A stretch of DNA of 64,000 bases from CAVURS01 sp963834425 (GTDB lineage Bacteria > Actinomycetota > Actinomycetes > Actinomycetales > CAVURS01). The position numbers and the translations under genes were made by a program. The number at the start of each line of letters is the position of its first letter. Position 1 is the first letter of the stretch. The stretch is from contig CAWIBR010000013.1 of NCBI GenBank assembly GCA_963834425.1, positions 1,302,001 through 1,366,000 on the forward strand, given 5' to 3'. The notes under the pieces were generated by a model. That model had not been told where the DNA came from. It saw nothing but the letters and a program-made list of their open reading frames with translations, and did no database searches. Shown piece by piece: positions 1 through 9,220 of the stretch.

Positions 1-258
1 ACGGTCAACGGGTTGCGGTGCAGTGCGGGCGCAAGCTGACCGGTGGCCAGGTCGTGGACCGCACGCAGCGATCCGCAGCCGGGACAGGAGTAGCCGGTCA
101 GCCACTTGAAGGGACAGGTCGGGTAGTGACCGGCCTGGTTCGGGTCGACGACCGCGAGGTAGGTCGTTGCCACCGCGGCAGCGCCGACCACGGCGAACGG
201 AGCGGACAGGCTCCGCCGCCACGTGGTCGGCGCTACCGCGGTGTACGTCGTCTGTCAC
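1..258 (-). CDS. DUF2752 domain membrane protein (3' end cut by window)
   Basis: Partial gene running off the left edge. The visible part reads PTCPFKWLTGYSCPGCGS followed by a segment ending HRNPLT. This is the cysteine-rich core of the DUF2752 family (C-P-F, then CPGCG, then a short helix). The function of the family is unknown, and members are small membrane proteins. The likely start is the GTG at 258, which gives a polar N-terminus beginning VTDDVHRGSADH. That frame joins the DUF2752 frame only if one base near 195-205 is extra, so a frameshift is inferred there. It follows the CD225 gene by about 20 bp and is probably the distal gene of the trpE operon, where such genes usually sit before trpC. 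The family call is firm and the start is uncertain. Confidence 0.7.
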   Translation of the reverse strand, partial: MTDDVHRGSADHVAAEPVRSVRRGRRCRGGNDLPRGRRPEPGRSLPDLSLQVADRLLLSRLRIAACGPRPGHRSACARTAPQPVDR

Positions 259-279
259 GTCGCGTCGCGGTCGGTTGGA

Positions 280-802
280 TCAGCCGACGGCAACGGCGAT
301 GCCGTAGATCACCGCGACCACGACGACGGCGACAGCCGCGCCGATGGCGAACTGCTTGGCCTTGTTCGAGGAGTTCTGGGCACCGGCGAAGTCCCCGCTG
401 GCCCACTTCCCGTTGACCTGGGCCGCGAAGACGATCGAGGCGACCCCCAACGGCAGGCAGCAGAACAGGGTGGTCAGGATCGACCAGACCAGGTAGTTCG
501 GCGGTGGCGGGCCGGCCGGCTGGCCATAGCCGGGAGGCTGGCCGTAGCCCGGCTGGGGCTGGCCGTAGGCGGGCGGCTGCTGGGGCGGCTGGCCATAACC
601 CGGCTGGGGCTGGCCGTAGGCCGGCGGCTGCTGGGGCGGCTGACCGTACGCGGCGGCTGCTGCGGCTCGGCGGCCGTGGCGGTGGTGGCGGCGCGCCGTA
701 CGGCGTAGGCGGCGGCGGGCTGCTCGGAGCGGGGCTACTGCCCGGTTGCTCAGGCTGCTGCTCCGGATCTGGAGGACTTGGCGTTCCCGGCTGGTCCGTC
801 AT
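280..802 (-). CDS. CD225/dispanin family small membrane protein (frameshifted)
   Basis: The N-terminal half is Pro/Gln/Gly/Tyr-rich, with repeated AYGQPQPGYGQPP units. The C-terminal half carries the CD225/dispanin pattern: NYLVWSILTTLFCCLPLGVASIVFAAQVN, a short basic loop (the FAGAQNSSNKAKQF region), then a second hydrophobic helix ending in AVAVG. Members are two-helix membrane proteins of unclear role, with a low-complexity cytoplasmic tail. The start at 802 and the stop at 280 lie in different frames. The length exceeds a multiple of three by one, which fits one extra base near 645-660 in the CG-rich repeat. It lies between the HGxxPAAW gene and the DUF2752 gene on the same strand. Confidence 0.75.
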
Positions 803-921
803 GAGCTCCCCTTGCGGGCTCGGACGGCCGCTGGTCGGCCGTCACCAGCGCGAGGGTACTGAGGATCGGGAAACAGCGGGGCAGATCTGCGGTGAAACAC
901 CGCATCCGTCACAACCCGCCA

Positions 922-1167
922 TCACGCAGTCGTTCTGGGGGCCGGCTTGTGGACGCCGAAGCCAGCCATCTGCAGCAGCCGCCCGACGACCAGTCCGGCG
1001 GCGCAGACCACGAGGCCGATGATCGCGAGCCAGAGCAGCTCGAGCACGATCGCCAGGCAGACGATGAAGATGCCGACGAGCTCGAAGCCGACCAACATCC
1101 ACGACGCCAGGCTGTGCCCGTGGCTCTCCTCGTGGGCCTCGGTGTGCCCGGTTGCCTGCTGTGCCAT
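922..1167 (-). CDS. HGxxPAAW family small membrane protein
   Basis: 81 residues. A polar His/Glu-rich N-terminus leads into HGHSLASW, the signature that names this actinobacterial family (HGxxxAAW). Two hydrophobic helices follow at about residues 24-45 and 48-66. The function is unknown. It sits about 100 bp downstream of the Trp-associated membrane protein, the usual place for this family near trpE/trpC. The ATG at 1167 was chosen because it puts the HG motif at residue 17, as is normal. About 120 bp separate it from the CD225 gene, and I see nothing definite in that gap. Confidence 0.8.
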   Translation of the reverse strand: MAQQATGHTEAHEESHGHSLASWMLVGFELVGIFIVCLAIVLELLWLAIIGLVVCAAGLVVGRLLQMAGFGVHKPAPRTTA

Positions 1168-1265
1168 GGCGCGTCTCCTCGCGATGTCTGGTCCGCCGGG
1201 GGTCAGTGTGTCAGGACGCGGCGAGGGTTGCCGAGAGGCTCGGCGAGAGGGAGCCGCGCGACCGG

Positions 1266-1937
1266 TCACCGGGTCGGGTCCTCGCCGCGGCTGACCGCGT
1301 CCCACGCGTCCGCGGCGGCGTCACCCACGGCCGTATCGTCCGCGTCGGCTTTCGGCGCGCATCCGCCTCGGCGTCCGGCTCGGCGTCGGTGGACCTGCGT
1401 CGCCGGGCTCGTCCGCGGCACCGGGCGCCCCGGACCGGCCGGGGCGTCGTACTTGCCGGACAGCCCGCTCCACCGGCGACCGCGGAGCAGCGTGAGCGCG
1501 CCCGCGAGCACGAGCGGTACGCCGGCCAGCAGCGCGATCCACGGCCAGATGGTCACGGTCGCGCTGGCCACGGCGTGCACGTCCGCAGTGCGGCCGGTCG
1601 CAGCGCCGGCGCTCTCGGCGGCAGCGGCGCGCGGATCGCGCAGCACCGAGACCGAGGCCGCGCCAATGGCCGCGCCGGCGACCACGAGCAGGAAACCGGC
1701 TACCTGCCGCCCGATCCGCCGCATCGTGACGGCAGCGACGGCGGCCGCCAGCCCGACCAGGGCAGCGGCCGGCACGATGGAGGCCACGGCTCGGCCGTCC
1801 GGGTGCAGTCGCCCGGTGCCGACCAGCGGGTCACTCACCACGACGGTGAGCCAGCTCCGCCCCGCGGTCAGCAGCGCCAGCCCGGCGCCGACGACGCCGA
1901 GCAGCAGCACGACCAGCCGCTCGCGGGCCCCGCTCAC
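1266..1937 (-). CDS. Trp biosynthesis-associated membrane protein (TIGR02234 family)
   Basis: 223 residues with four predicted membrane helices (about 8-25, 50-68, 78-97 and 133-152). It ends in a polar tail finishing DAWDAVSRGEDPTR, typical of the TIGR02234 family found almost only in actinobacterial trp operons. The motif GRSWLTV near residue 27 is also family-like. The biochemical role is not known. Its association with trpE/trpC suggests a role tied to tryptophan supply, which is inference. The gene begins 18 bp after the trpE stop on the same strand, so the two are probably co-transcribed. Confidence 0.85.
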   Translation of the reverse strand: MSGARERLVVLLLGVVGAGLALLTAGRSWLTVVVSDPLVGTGRLHPDGRAVASIVPAAALVGLAAAVAAVTMRRIGRQVAGFLLVVAGAAIGAASVSVLRDPRAAAAESAGAATGRTADVHAVASATVTIWPWIALLAGVPLVLAGALTLLRGRRWSGLSGKYDAPAGPGRPVPRTSPATQVHRRRAGRRGGCAPKADADDTAVGDAAADAWDAVSRGEDPTR

Positions 1938-1955
1938 GTCCGGTTCACCGGCGAC

Positions 1956-3489
1956 TCACTGGGCCGGGCGGAGCCGCGCCGCCGTGGCGACCGCTCGCAG
2001 CACCGCCATCGACTTGTTGACCGACTCCTGGTACTCCGTCGTCGGCACCGAGTCGGCGACGATGCCTGCGCCGGCCTGCACGTAGGCCACCTGGTCGCGG
2101 ATCACCGCGGTCCGGATGGCGATGGCCATGTCCAGGTCGCCGGCGAAGTCGAGGTAGCCGACGGTCCCGCCGTAGAGACCGCGCCGGCTCTGCTCCAGCT
2201 CCTCGATGAGCTCCATCGCCCGCACCTTGGGTGCGCCCGACAGCGTGCCCGCCGGGAACGTCGCCACCAGAGCGTCGTACGCCGTGCGGCCTTCGCGCAG
2301 CCGACCGACCACGGTCGAGACGATGTGCATGATGTGGCTGTAGCGCTCGACCGACATGAAGTCGAGGACCTCGACCGTGCCGGCGTCGCAGACTCGGCCG
2401 ATGTCGTTGCGGGCCAGGTCGACCAGCATGACGTGCTCGGCTCGTTCCTTGTCATCAGCCAACAGTTGCTCGGCGTAAAGTGTGTCCTCCTCCGGCGTCG
2501 CTCCCCGCGGGCGTGACCCGGCGATCGGATGCATCATCACGTGCCTGCCGTTGACCTTGACCAGCGCCTCGGGGCTGGAGCCCACGACGTCGTACGTCCC
2601 GCCATCGGGCGTCGGGCAGCCGCAACAGATACATGTAGGGGCTGGGGTTGGAGATGCGCAGGACCCGGTAGACGTCGAGGGCGTCGGCCGGGCAGTCCAG
2701 CTCGTAGCGTTGCGAGGGCACCACCTGGAAGACCTCGCCCGCGCGCACGGCCTCCTTGGCCTGCTCGACCATGTCCTCGAAAACCGCCTGCCCTCGCTGC
2801 TCACGAGGATGCGGGACCGGGGAGTCCAGAACCGCGACGCTGCTCGGCGCCTCCTTGGACAGGTCGGCGGTCATGGCGTCCAACCCGCGCACCGCCTCGG
2901 TCCAGACCTCGTCGACCCGAGCGTCGGTGGCGTCGTAGTTGACCGCGTTGGAGATCAGCAGGACCGAACCGTCGCTGTGGTCCATCACCGCCAGATCCGT
3001 GGCGAGCAACATGGTCAGCTCGGGCAGGTGCAGGTCGTCGACCGTGTCGTCCGGCAGGCGCTCCCAGCGACGGACCGCGTCGTAGGTGATCGCGCCGACC
3101 ATCCCGCCGGTCAACGGCGGCAGCCCGGGGATGGCCGGCGTACGCAGCGCTTCGACGGTCAGCTGCAACGCCCGCAGCGGGTCGCCGGAGGTCGGTACGC
3201 CGACGGGTGGCTCACCGATCCACATCGCCTCGCCGTCGCGCTCGGTCAGCACGGCCCGCGACCGCGCCCCCACGATGGAGTAGCGCGACCAGACGCCACC
3301 GTGCTCGGCCGACTCGAGCAGGAACGTGCCCGGCTGGTCGCGAGCGAGTTTGCGGTAGAGGCCGATCGGCGTCTCCGCGTCGGCCAGCAACCGGCGCACG
3401 ACCGGGATCACCCGCCGGTCGCGGGCCAGCTCGCGGAACTCCTCCAGCGAGGGCCAGGTCACGCCGTAGCCGAGGTCCGGAGTGGTCAT
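1956..3489 (-). CDS. trpE: Anthranilate synthase component I (frameshifted)
   Basis: TrpE converts chorismate plus ammonia or glutamine to anthranilate, the first committed step of tryptophan synthesis. The N-terminal domain shows the Trp-binding LLES segment (near residue 58). The catalytic chorismate-binding domain carries DVVGSSPE, HPIAGSRPRG, LVDLARNDIGRV, GTLSGAPKVRAMELI and a final QAGAGIVADS. The reading frame breaks near 2605-2615 between LLRLP and TPDGGTYDVV. Removing one base from a CCC run there restores a 510-residue protein, the normal length. The ATG overlaps the hisI stop, so hisI and trpE are one transcript. The break is best explained as a sequencing error, because every catalytic motif is intact. 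Confidence 0.93.
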
Positions 3490-3875
3490 GACGCCACCTC
3501 GACCACGGCCAGGTGGCCGGCGTCGAAGCAGCTGCGGCTCCCGGTGTGGCAGGCCGGACCGACCTGGTCCACCGTGAGCAACAACGCGTCGCCGTCACAG
3601 TCCAGCGCCGCGGCCCGGACCAGCTGGACGTGGCCGGAGGTGTCGCCCTTGCGCCAGTACTCCTGACGGCTCCGGCTCCAGTACGTCGCGCGCCCGGTGG
3701 TGAGCGTGCGCCGCAACGCCTCGTCGTCCATCCAGCCCACCATCAGCACCTCGCCGGTGCCGTGTTGCTGGACGACGACGCAGACCAGGCCGGCGTCGTC
3801 GCGCTTGAGGCGCGCCGCGAGGGCCGGGTCGAGTCGGGCTTCGGAGGGGGAATCCACCCGGCCATTGTGGTGCAT
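3486..3875 (-). CDS. hisI: Phosphoribosyl-AMP cyclohydrolase
   Basis: 129 residues. Catalyses the third step of histidine synthesis, opening the adenine ring of PR-AMP. It carries VGWMDDEALRRT, TYWSRSRQEYWRKGDTSG and the metal-binding cysteines in LDCDGDALLL and ACHTGSRSCF, all diagnostic of HisI. It is the cyclohydrolase alone (hisE is separate at 18.5 kb), as in other actinobacteria. The stop overlaps the trpE start. A downstream GTG (VDSPSEARL) could be the true start, since the first few residues are not conserved. Confidence 0.95.
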   Translation of the reverse strand: MHHNGRVDSPSEARLDPALAARLKRDDAGLVCVVVQQHGTGEVLMVGWMDDEALRRTLTTGRATYWSRSRQEYWRKGDTSGHVQLVRAAALDCDGDALLLTVDQVGPACHTGSRSCFDAGHLAVVEVAS

Positions 3876-3895
3876 CGGCTCGGGTCAGGCCGGGG

Positions 3896-5722
3896 TCAGG
3901 TCTGGCTGGCCGGCCCTCGCTGGGCGGTCCAGCTGGCATGCAGCTCGGCGTACCGGCCGCCAGCAGCGGCGAGCACGGTGCTCGGGCCGCGCTCGACCAG
4001 CCGTCCGCCCTCCATGACCAGCACCTCGTCGGCGGCCTCGGCCGTCGAGAGCCGGTGCGCGATCGCGATGGCCGTGCGCCCCCGGGTCAGGCTGTCGAGC
4101 GCGCGCTGGATCCGCACCTCGGTCGCCGGGTCGACCGACGAGGTCGCCTCGTCGAGCACCAGCAGGTCGGGGTCGGCCAGGTAGGCCCGGGTGAGTGCGA
4201 CCAGCTGGCGCTCCCCCGCCGACAAGGACTCGCCGCGCTGGCCGACCGCGGTGGCCAGACCGTGCGGCAGCCCGTCGGCCCAGTCGACCAGGCCGAGCTC
4301 GGTGAGTGCGAGCCGCACCTGCTCCCCGCTCGCGTCGGGCCGCGAGAAGCGCAGGTTGTCCAGGACCGACCCCTCGAAGAGGAACCCTTCCTGCGGCACC
4401 AGGACGACCCGCTCGCGCAGGGTCGAGAAGCTGATCTCGCGCAGGTCGACGCCGTCGACCAGCACCCGCCCCTCGAGCGGGTCCATCAACCGGGTCAACA
4501 GCTTGGCGAAGGTCGTCTTGCCCGACCCGGTCTCGCCGACGACGGCGACCCGCGTGCTGGGGTCCAGGGTCAGGTCGATGTCGTGCAGCACCGGTGGGCC
4601 GCCCGGGTAGGCGTATCCCACATGGTCGAAGCGCACCGTGATCGGGCCGCGGGGCAAGGTCCGGCCGGCCTCGCCCGGGTCGGCGACATCGGCCGGGGTC
4701 TCGACGACGGCGATCACCCGGCGCCATCCCGCGACGGCGTTCTGCAGCTCGTTCAGGACGTCGGTGGCCGTCTGCACGGGGCTGGTGAAGAGCTGGACCA
4801 GGAAGAGGAAGGCCAGCAGCTCCCCGAACGTGATCCGGCCGTGGGCGCCGAGCCAGGTGCCGGCGACGACCACCACGGCGGTGGTCAGGCCCGAGCTCAG
4901 CACGCCGAGGCTGAAGGTCAGCGCGACCCGGGTCTGGGCGGAGATCGCCGCCCGACGATGGGCGTCGACCGCGGCGTCGACCCGCTGCTGGGTGCGGCGC
5001 TCGATCGAGTACGCGCGAACCGTCGCCGCTCCGACGACGGCCTCGGAGACGGCACCGAGCACGCCGGCAACCCGTTCGCGCACCGCTTGGTAGGCAGCGG
5101 ACACTCGACGCTGGAAGAAGCGTGCGCCGATCAGCATGGGCGCGAAGCACAGCCAGACGAGCACGGTCAGCAACGGCGAGTAGATCGCCATCAGGATCGT
5201 GGCGATGAGCAGCTGCCCGACCGAGAGCAGCAGCTGCAGGCCGCCGAACTGCACGAACTGCGAGATGGTGTCGACATCGCTGGTGACCCGGCTGACCATC
5301 GAGCCGCGGCGTTCGGAGTTCTGGGTGAGCACCGAGAGATCGTGCACATGGCGGAATGCCTTGACCCGCAACGACATCAGCCCGGCCTCGGTGGCCTTGA
5401 AGAGACGGACGTTGACGACGTACGACGTCATGGCGGTCAGCACCACGAGGACCGCCGCGCCCGTGACGAGGATGGCCACGCGGCGTACGTCGGGTCCGCC
5501 CTTCGCCTCGATGCCGCCGTCCACCGTCTGCTGCACGGCGAGGGGCACGACAATCCGGCCGAGCGTCGAGACCAGGCCGAGCGCCAGGGTCGTCTTGCCG
5601 CCGCGGATGATCTCGGGCGAGAGCTCCAGCCCGCGCCGGACCGTGGCGCGGACCGACTGGCTGCGCTTGTCGCCGATCTGGGCGGAGCCGCCTGCGCTCG
5701 GCTCGGTGAGGGTGGCGGTCAT
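3896..5722 (-). CDS. ABC transporter, fused membrane/ATPase subunit
   Basis: 608 residues. An ABC type-1 transmembrane domain (about 40-320, six helices) is followed by a nucleotide-binding domain. Walker A is GETGSGKTT, the signature is LSAGERQ (a variant of LSGGQ), Walker B is LLVLDEAT, and the H-loop is IAIAHRLS. This is the exporter (half-transporter) architecture used for lipids, peptides or drugs; the substrate is unknown. Its ATG overlaps the stop of the partner half-transporter at 5719. The two therefore probably form a heterodimer in which this subunit has the less canonical signature. hisI follows 20 bp downstream. Confidence 0.88.
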   Translation of the reverse strand: MTATLTEPSAGGSAQIGDKRSQSVRATVRRGLELSPEIIRGGKTTLALGLVSTLGRIVVPLAVQQTVDGGIEAKGGPDVRRVAILVTGAAVLVVLTAMTSYVVNVRLFKATEAGLMSLRVKAFRHVHDLSVLTQNSERRGSMVSRVTSDVDTISQFVQFGGLQLLLSVGQLLIATILMAIYSPLLTVLVWLCFAPMLIGARFFQRRVSAAYQAVRERVAGVLGAVSEAVVGAATVRAYSIERRTQQRVDAAVDAHRRAAISAQTRVALTFSLGVLSSGLTTAVVVVAGTWLGAHGRITFGELLAFLFLVQLFTSPVQTATDVLNELQNAVAGWRRVIAVVETPADVADPGEAGRTLPRGPITVRFDHVGYAYPGGPPVLHDIDLTLDPSTRVAVVGETGSGKTTFAKLLTRLMDPLEGRVLVDGVDLREISFSTLRERVVLVPQEGFLFEGSVLDNLRFSRPDASGEQVRLALTELGLVDWADGLPHGLATAVGQRGESLSAGERQLVALTRAYLADPDLLVLDEATSSVDPATEVRIQRALDSLTRGRTAIAIAHRLSTAEAADEVLVMEGGRLVERGPSTVLAAAGGRYAELHASWTAQRGPASQT

Positions 5723-7548
5723 GCGTGGGCGTCCGCTTCGGCGGCCACGGCGGCGCGCTCGGCCGCCTCGCGTTCGTAGGCATCGACGAGCGTGCGATAG
5801 CCCTCGTTGCGCGCTAGCAGCTCGGCGTGCGGGCCGCGGTCGATGACCCGGCCGTGCTCGATGAAGGCCACCTCGTCGGCGAGGGCGATGGTCGCCTTCC
5901 GGTAGGCGACGACGACGACGCTGGCCGCGTGCTCTCCCGGTGCGCGAAGGCCGGCCAGGATCGCGGCCTCCACGGTCGGGTCGACCGCGCTCGTCGCGTC
6001 GTCGAGGACCAGCAGTCGTGGCGAGCGAACGACGGCGCGGGCCAGGGCGATTCGCTGGCGCTGGCCACCGGAGAGGGTGGTGCCGCGCTCGCCGACCATC
6101 GAGTCCAGCCCGTCCGGCAGTGCGGCCACGAAGCCATCGACCTGGGCCAACCGCAACGCCGCCCAGACCCGCTCGTCGCCCTCGGCCTCGATCGCTGGGT
6201 CGCCGAGGGTGATGTTGCCCCGCACGGTGTCGTCGAAGAGAAACGTCTGTTGCGGGACCAGCGAGGCGTGCGCCGCCACCTCTCCGCGCGCCCCCTCACG
6301 CAGGTCGACGCCGTCCAGACAGACCCGCCCGGTTGTTGGGTCGACCAACCGGACCAGCAGCGTCGTCAGCGTGGACTTGCCGCTGCCGGTCGGCCCGACC
6401 AGCGCGAGCGTGCGACCCGGAGCGACGTCGAGCGTGATGTCGTGCAGGACGGGCAGCTCGGCGCCGTCGGTGTCCCGATAGGCGTACGACGCGTGGTCCA
6501 GGCTGAGCGCGGCCGGCTGGTCGTGGGTCCACCGGTGGTCGCCGTAGCCCAGCGAGCCGCGGGCCAGCAGGACGGCGTTGACCCGGTCCCAGCCGACGAC
6601 CGCCCGCGGCAACTCGCCCAGGACCCAGCCCAGCGATCGCACCGGAAAGGCCAGCAGCGAGAACAGATAGGCGACCTGGACGACGTCGGCCGCGGTGATC
6701 GCCCCCGTGCGGACGCGCATGGTCCCGACCACGAGCACCAGCAGCGTGCCCAGCGTGGGCAAGGCCTCGATCACCGGGTCGAAGGTGCCGCGGGTGCGGC
6801 CCACCGCAATGTTGGCGTCGCGCAGCTGGGCGGCGACATCGGCGAACCGCACGGTCTCCTGCTCCTCGCGGCCAAGGGCTTTGACGACCAGAGCGCCGTC
6901 GAAGCTCTCGTGGGCAACCGACGAGACGTCGGCCCGGAGCTGCTGGGCATAGGCGACGCGCGGCGACATCCGGCGTTGGAAGACACCGTTGATGGCGACC
7001 AGGGCCGGGAAGACAGCGAGCCCGATGAAGGCCAAGATCGGGTCGACCAGCTCCATCGCCACGAGCGCCACGACCAGCATCACGATGACGCCGAGGCCCA
7101 TCGGCAGCGGCGCGAAGACGTTCCAGGTCGCCTCGACATCGGCGTTCGCGTTGGACAGCAGCTGGCCGGCCGGGTGGGCCTGGTGCCAGGACAGCGGCAA
7201 CCGGAGGTACTGCGCGGTCACGGCCTTGCGGTACATCGCCCCCAGGTCGTACATCACGTAGCCCGCCGCCACCCGCCGACCGACGACACCGATCACGAGC
7301 AGCACCGTGACCAGCGCCAGCCAGCCCCCGGCGTTGACCAGCTCGGCCCGCGTGACGTGCTGGGCCTCGAAGGCGGGCTGGACGTCGGCGGCCACGACCT
7401 TGCCCAGGACGTAGGCCTGGCCGGCGGTCATCACGCCGTACAGGGTCGAGCCCGCGACGGCGACGGCGAACGGCTTCGGTGCCTGCCGGATGCCGGTCCA
7501 GAGCACCGCGAGACCGCGGCGCATCGACGGGGCCCCGGCTGTGCTCAC
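5719..7548 (-). CDS. ABC transporter, fused membrane/ATPase subunit (partner)
   Basis: 609 residues from a GTG at 7548. A type-1 transmembrane domain covers about 25-310. The ATPase domain has Walker A GPTGSGKST, a canonical LSGGQRQRIALARA signature and Walker B LLVLDDAT. The Walker B glutamate is replaced by aspartate (DD where DE is expected), so this half may hydrolyse ATP poorly while the partner has the glutamate. Such asymmetry is typical of heterodimeric exporters. The frame stays open upstream to 7941 but loses the conserved pattern, so the GTG is preferred. The region upstream (7549-7771) is a divergent promoter region with an inverted repeat. Confidence 0.87.
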   Translation of the reverse strand: MSTAGAPSMRRGLAVLWTGIRQAPKPFAVAVAGSTLYGVMTAGQAYVLGKVVAADVQPAFEAQHVTRAELVNAGGWLALVTVLLVIGVVGRRVAAGYVMYDLGAMYRKAVTAQYLRLPLSWHQAHPAGQLLSNANADVEATWNVFAPLPMGLGVIVMLVVALVAMELVDPILAFIGLAVFPALVAINGVFQRRMSPRVAYAQQLRADVSSVAHESFDGALVVKALGREEQETVRFADVAAQLRDANIAVGRTRGTFDPVIEALPTLGTLLVLVVGTMRVRTGAITAADVVQVAYLFSLLAFPVRSLGWVLGELPRAVVGWDRVNAVLLARGSLGYGDHRWTHDQPAALSLDHASYAYRDTDGAELPVLHDITLDVAPGRTLALVGPTGSGKSTLTTLLVRLVDPTTGRVCLDGVDLREGARGEVAAHASLVPQQTFLFDDTVRGNITLGDPAIEAEGDERVWAALRLAQVDGFVAALPDGLDSMVGERGTTLSGGQRQRIALARAVVRSPRLLVLDDATSAVDPTVEAAILAGLRAPGEHAASVVVVAYRKATIALADEVAFIEHGRVIDRGPHAELLARNEGYRTLVDAYEREAAERAAVAAEADAHA

Positions 7549-7643
7549 TTGGGTCAGCCTTTCACGCCGTACCGACGCCCCGACCCGATCCCGGGCCGCG
7601 CCGCTCGCCTCGGCGCCGTTCACCCGACTCCCATGCTCCCTGG

Positions 7644-7685
7644 ATGACGGTGATCGGGCTCGCAGATCGGCCGGGTCACCGTCAT
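7644..7685. promoter_or_regulatory. Inverted repeat in a divergent promoter region
   Basis: Two perfect 10-bp arms, ATGACGGTGA and TCACCGTCAT, are separated by 22 bp. They lie between the divergently transcribed ABC exporter (start 7548) and the gene at 7772. The arm spacing of about three helical turns centre to centre would suit a dimeric or tetrameric repressor. No regulator gene is adjacent. A function as operator is inference; the symmetry is seen directly. Confidence 0.4.
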
Positions 7686-7771
7686 TGACGGAGCAACGCG
7701 CCGGGAGGGAGCGCGGTCGGTCCAGACGGCCCGGCGCGCGCTGTCCGGGTTCGGCTGGGAAACTGGACTCG

Positions 7772-8407
7772 ATGACCAACCAGGCCCAGCGGGAACGTGC
7801 CGCCCTCAGTGACACCCTGCTCGCCGTCGGTCCCGAGGCGCCGACCCTGTGTGAGGGCTGGCTGGCCCGTGACCTCGCAGCCCACCTGGTGCTCCGCGAG
7901 CACCGGCCGCTCGCATCGGTCGGCATCTGGGCCGCGCCCATGCGGTCCTACACGCAGAAGGTCCAGGACGAGCTCGCAGCCCAGCCGTGGGAGGAGCTGG
8001 TCGCGCTGGTCCGCGGCCGGCCGCCGCGCTGGAGTCCGGCTGGATGGAGCAACAAGGTCGAGCAGCTGGTGGACGGTGGGGAGCTCTTCATCCACCACGA
8101 GGACCTTCGCCGCGGCGACGGCGTCGCTCGCCCGCGAGACCTGTCCCGCGAGGATCAGGACGCCCTCTGGGCCACCCTCCGCGGCACCGGCAAGCTCGCG
8201 TTCCGCAAGAGCCCGGTCGGCGTGATCATCGACGTCCCCGGACGGGAGAGCACCCCGGTGAAGGGCGGCGACCGCACGGTCACCATCCGCGGCGCCGTCG
8301 GTGAGGTGCTCCTCGCGTCGTCCGGGCGGGCGCGGGCGGCCGAGATCGATCTGCTGGGCCGGCCCGAGGACGTCGCACGGCTCCAGGCCAGCCCGCTCGG
8401 CCTCTGA
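7772..8407 (+). CDS. TIGR03085-like / maleylpyruvate isomerase N-terminal family metal-binding protein
   Basis: 211 residues. The N-terminus (ERAALSDTLLAVG, then TLCEGWLARDLAAHLVLREHR) matches the DinB-like mycothiol-dependent maleylpyruvate isomerase fold. The C-terminal part, with GGELFIHHEDLRRG, matches the TIGR03085 family of actinobacteria. These proteins are thought to bind a metal through histidines and to use mycothiol; the substrate here is unknown. ATG 7772 was chosen because conserved similarity begins immediately after it. It is transcribed away from the ABC exporter and converges on hisF with a 27-bp gap. Confidence 0.72.
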   Translation: MTNQAQRERAALSDTLLAVGPEAPTLCEGWLARDLAAHLVLREHRPLASVGIWAAPMRSYTQKVQDELAAQPWEELVALVRGRPPRWSPAGWSNKVEQLVDGGELFIHHEDLRRGDGVARPRDLSREDQDALWATLRGTGKLAFRKSPVGVIIDVPGRESTPVKGGDRTVTIRGAVGEVLLASSGRARAAEIDLLGRPEDVARLQASPLGL

Positions 8408-8434
8408 GCCCGTCGAGCGCCCAGCCGCCGGTCG

Positions 8435-9211
8435 CTAGGCCGCGGTGAAGCCGCGCACCGGGTAGCCGTCGGCCGCCAGCGCCGCCTTGACCTCGGCGAT
8501 CGACACCTCGCGGTAGTGGAAGACGCTCGCGGCGAGCACCGCATCGGCCCCCGCCGCGACGGCCGGGGCGAAATCGCCGACCGCACCCGCTCCCCCACTG
8601 GCGACCACCGGCACGCTGACGCACTCCCGGACGGCGTGGACCATCTCGAGGTCGAAACCCTGTTTGACCCCGTCGGCGTCCATCGAGTTCACGACCACCT
8701 CGCCGGCACCGAGCAGCTGGCCGCGGGTCACCCAGTCCAACAGATCGAGCCCGGTGTCCTGCCGTCCACCGTGACTCGTGACGGCGAAACCGCTTGGTGT
8801 GTTTGGCGATCGGCGCGCATCGACGGACAGCACGACACACTGGGAGCCGAACCGCAGGGCGGCCTCGCGCAGCACGTCCGGTCGGGCCACGGCGGCCGAG
8901 TTGAGCGAGACCTTGTCGGCCCCGGCCCGCAGCAGCGCATTGACATCCTCCGGGGTGCGCACGCCACCGCCAACGGTCAGCGGAATGAAGACCTGCTCAG
9001 CCGTCCGACGCACCACGTCGTAGGTCGTGCTGCGCTCGTCCGAGGAGGCCGTGATGTCGTAGAAGACGAGCTCGTCGGCACCCTGCTCGTCGTAGAAGCG
9101 AGCCAGCTCGACCGGATCGCCGACATCGACGTTGTCGAGGAACCGCACGCCCTTGGTGACCCGCCCGGCATCGACGTCGAGGCAGGGCACCACGCGCACA
9201 GCAACCGTCAC
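8435..9211 (-). CDS. hisF: Imidazole glycerol phosphate synthase subunit HisF
   Basis: 258 residues. The cyclase subunit that uses ammonia from HisH to turn PRFAR into imidazole glycerol phosphate and AICAR. Diagnostic segments are VVPCLDVDAGRVTKG, DELVFYDITAS, IPLTVGGGVRT, GADKVSLNSAA and VVASGGAGAVGDF, with the catalytic aspartates in CLDVD and NSMDADG. It lies 10 bp downstream of the carbamate kinase gene on the same strand. That is an unusual partner, because hisF is normally next to hisI or hisA. HisI is here 5 kb away, beyond the ABC exporter. Confidence 0.96.
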   Translation of the reverse strand: MTVAVRVVPCLDVDAGRVTKGVRFLDNVDVGDPVELARFYDEQGADELVFYDITASSDERSTTYDVVRRTAEQVFIPLTVGGGVRTPEDVNALLRAGADKVSLNSAAVARPDVLREAALRFGSQCVVLSVDARRSPNTPSGFAVTSHGGRQDTGLDLLDWVTRGQLLGAGEVVVNSMDADGVKQGFDLEMVHAVRECVSVPVVASGGAGAVGDFAPAVAAGADAVLAASVFHYREVSIAEVKAALAADGYPVRGFTAA

Positions 9212-9220
9212 GGGGTCAGC

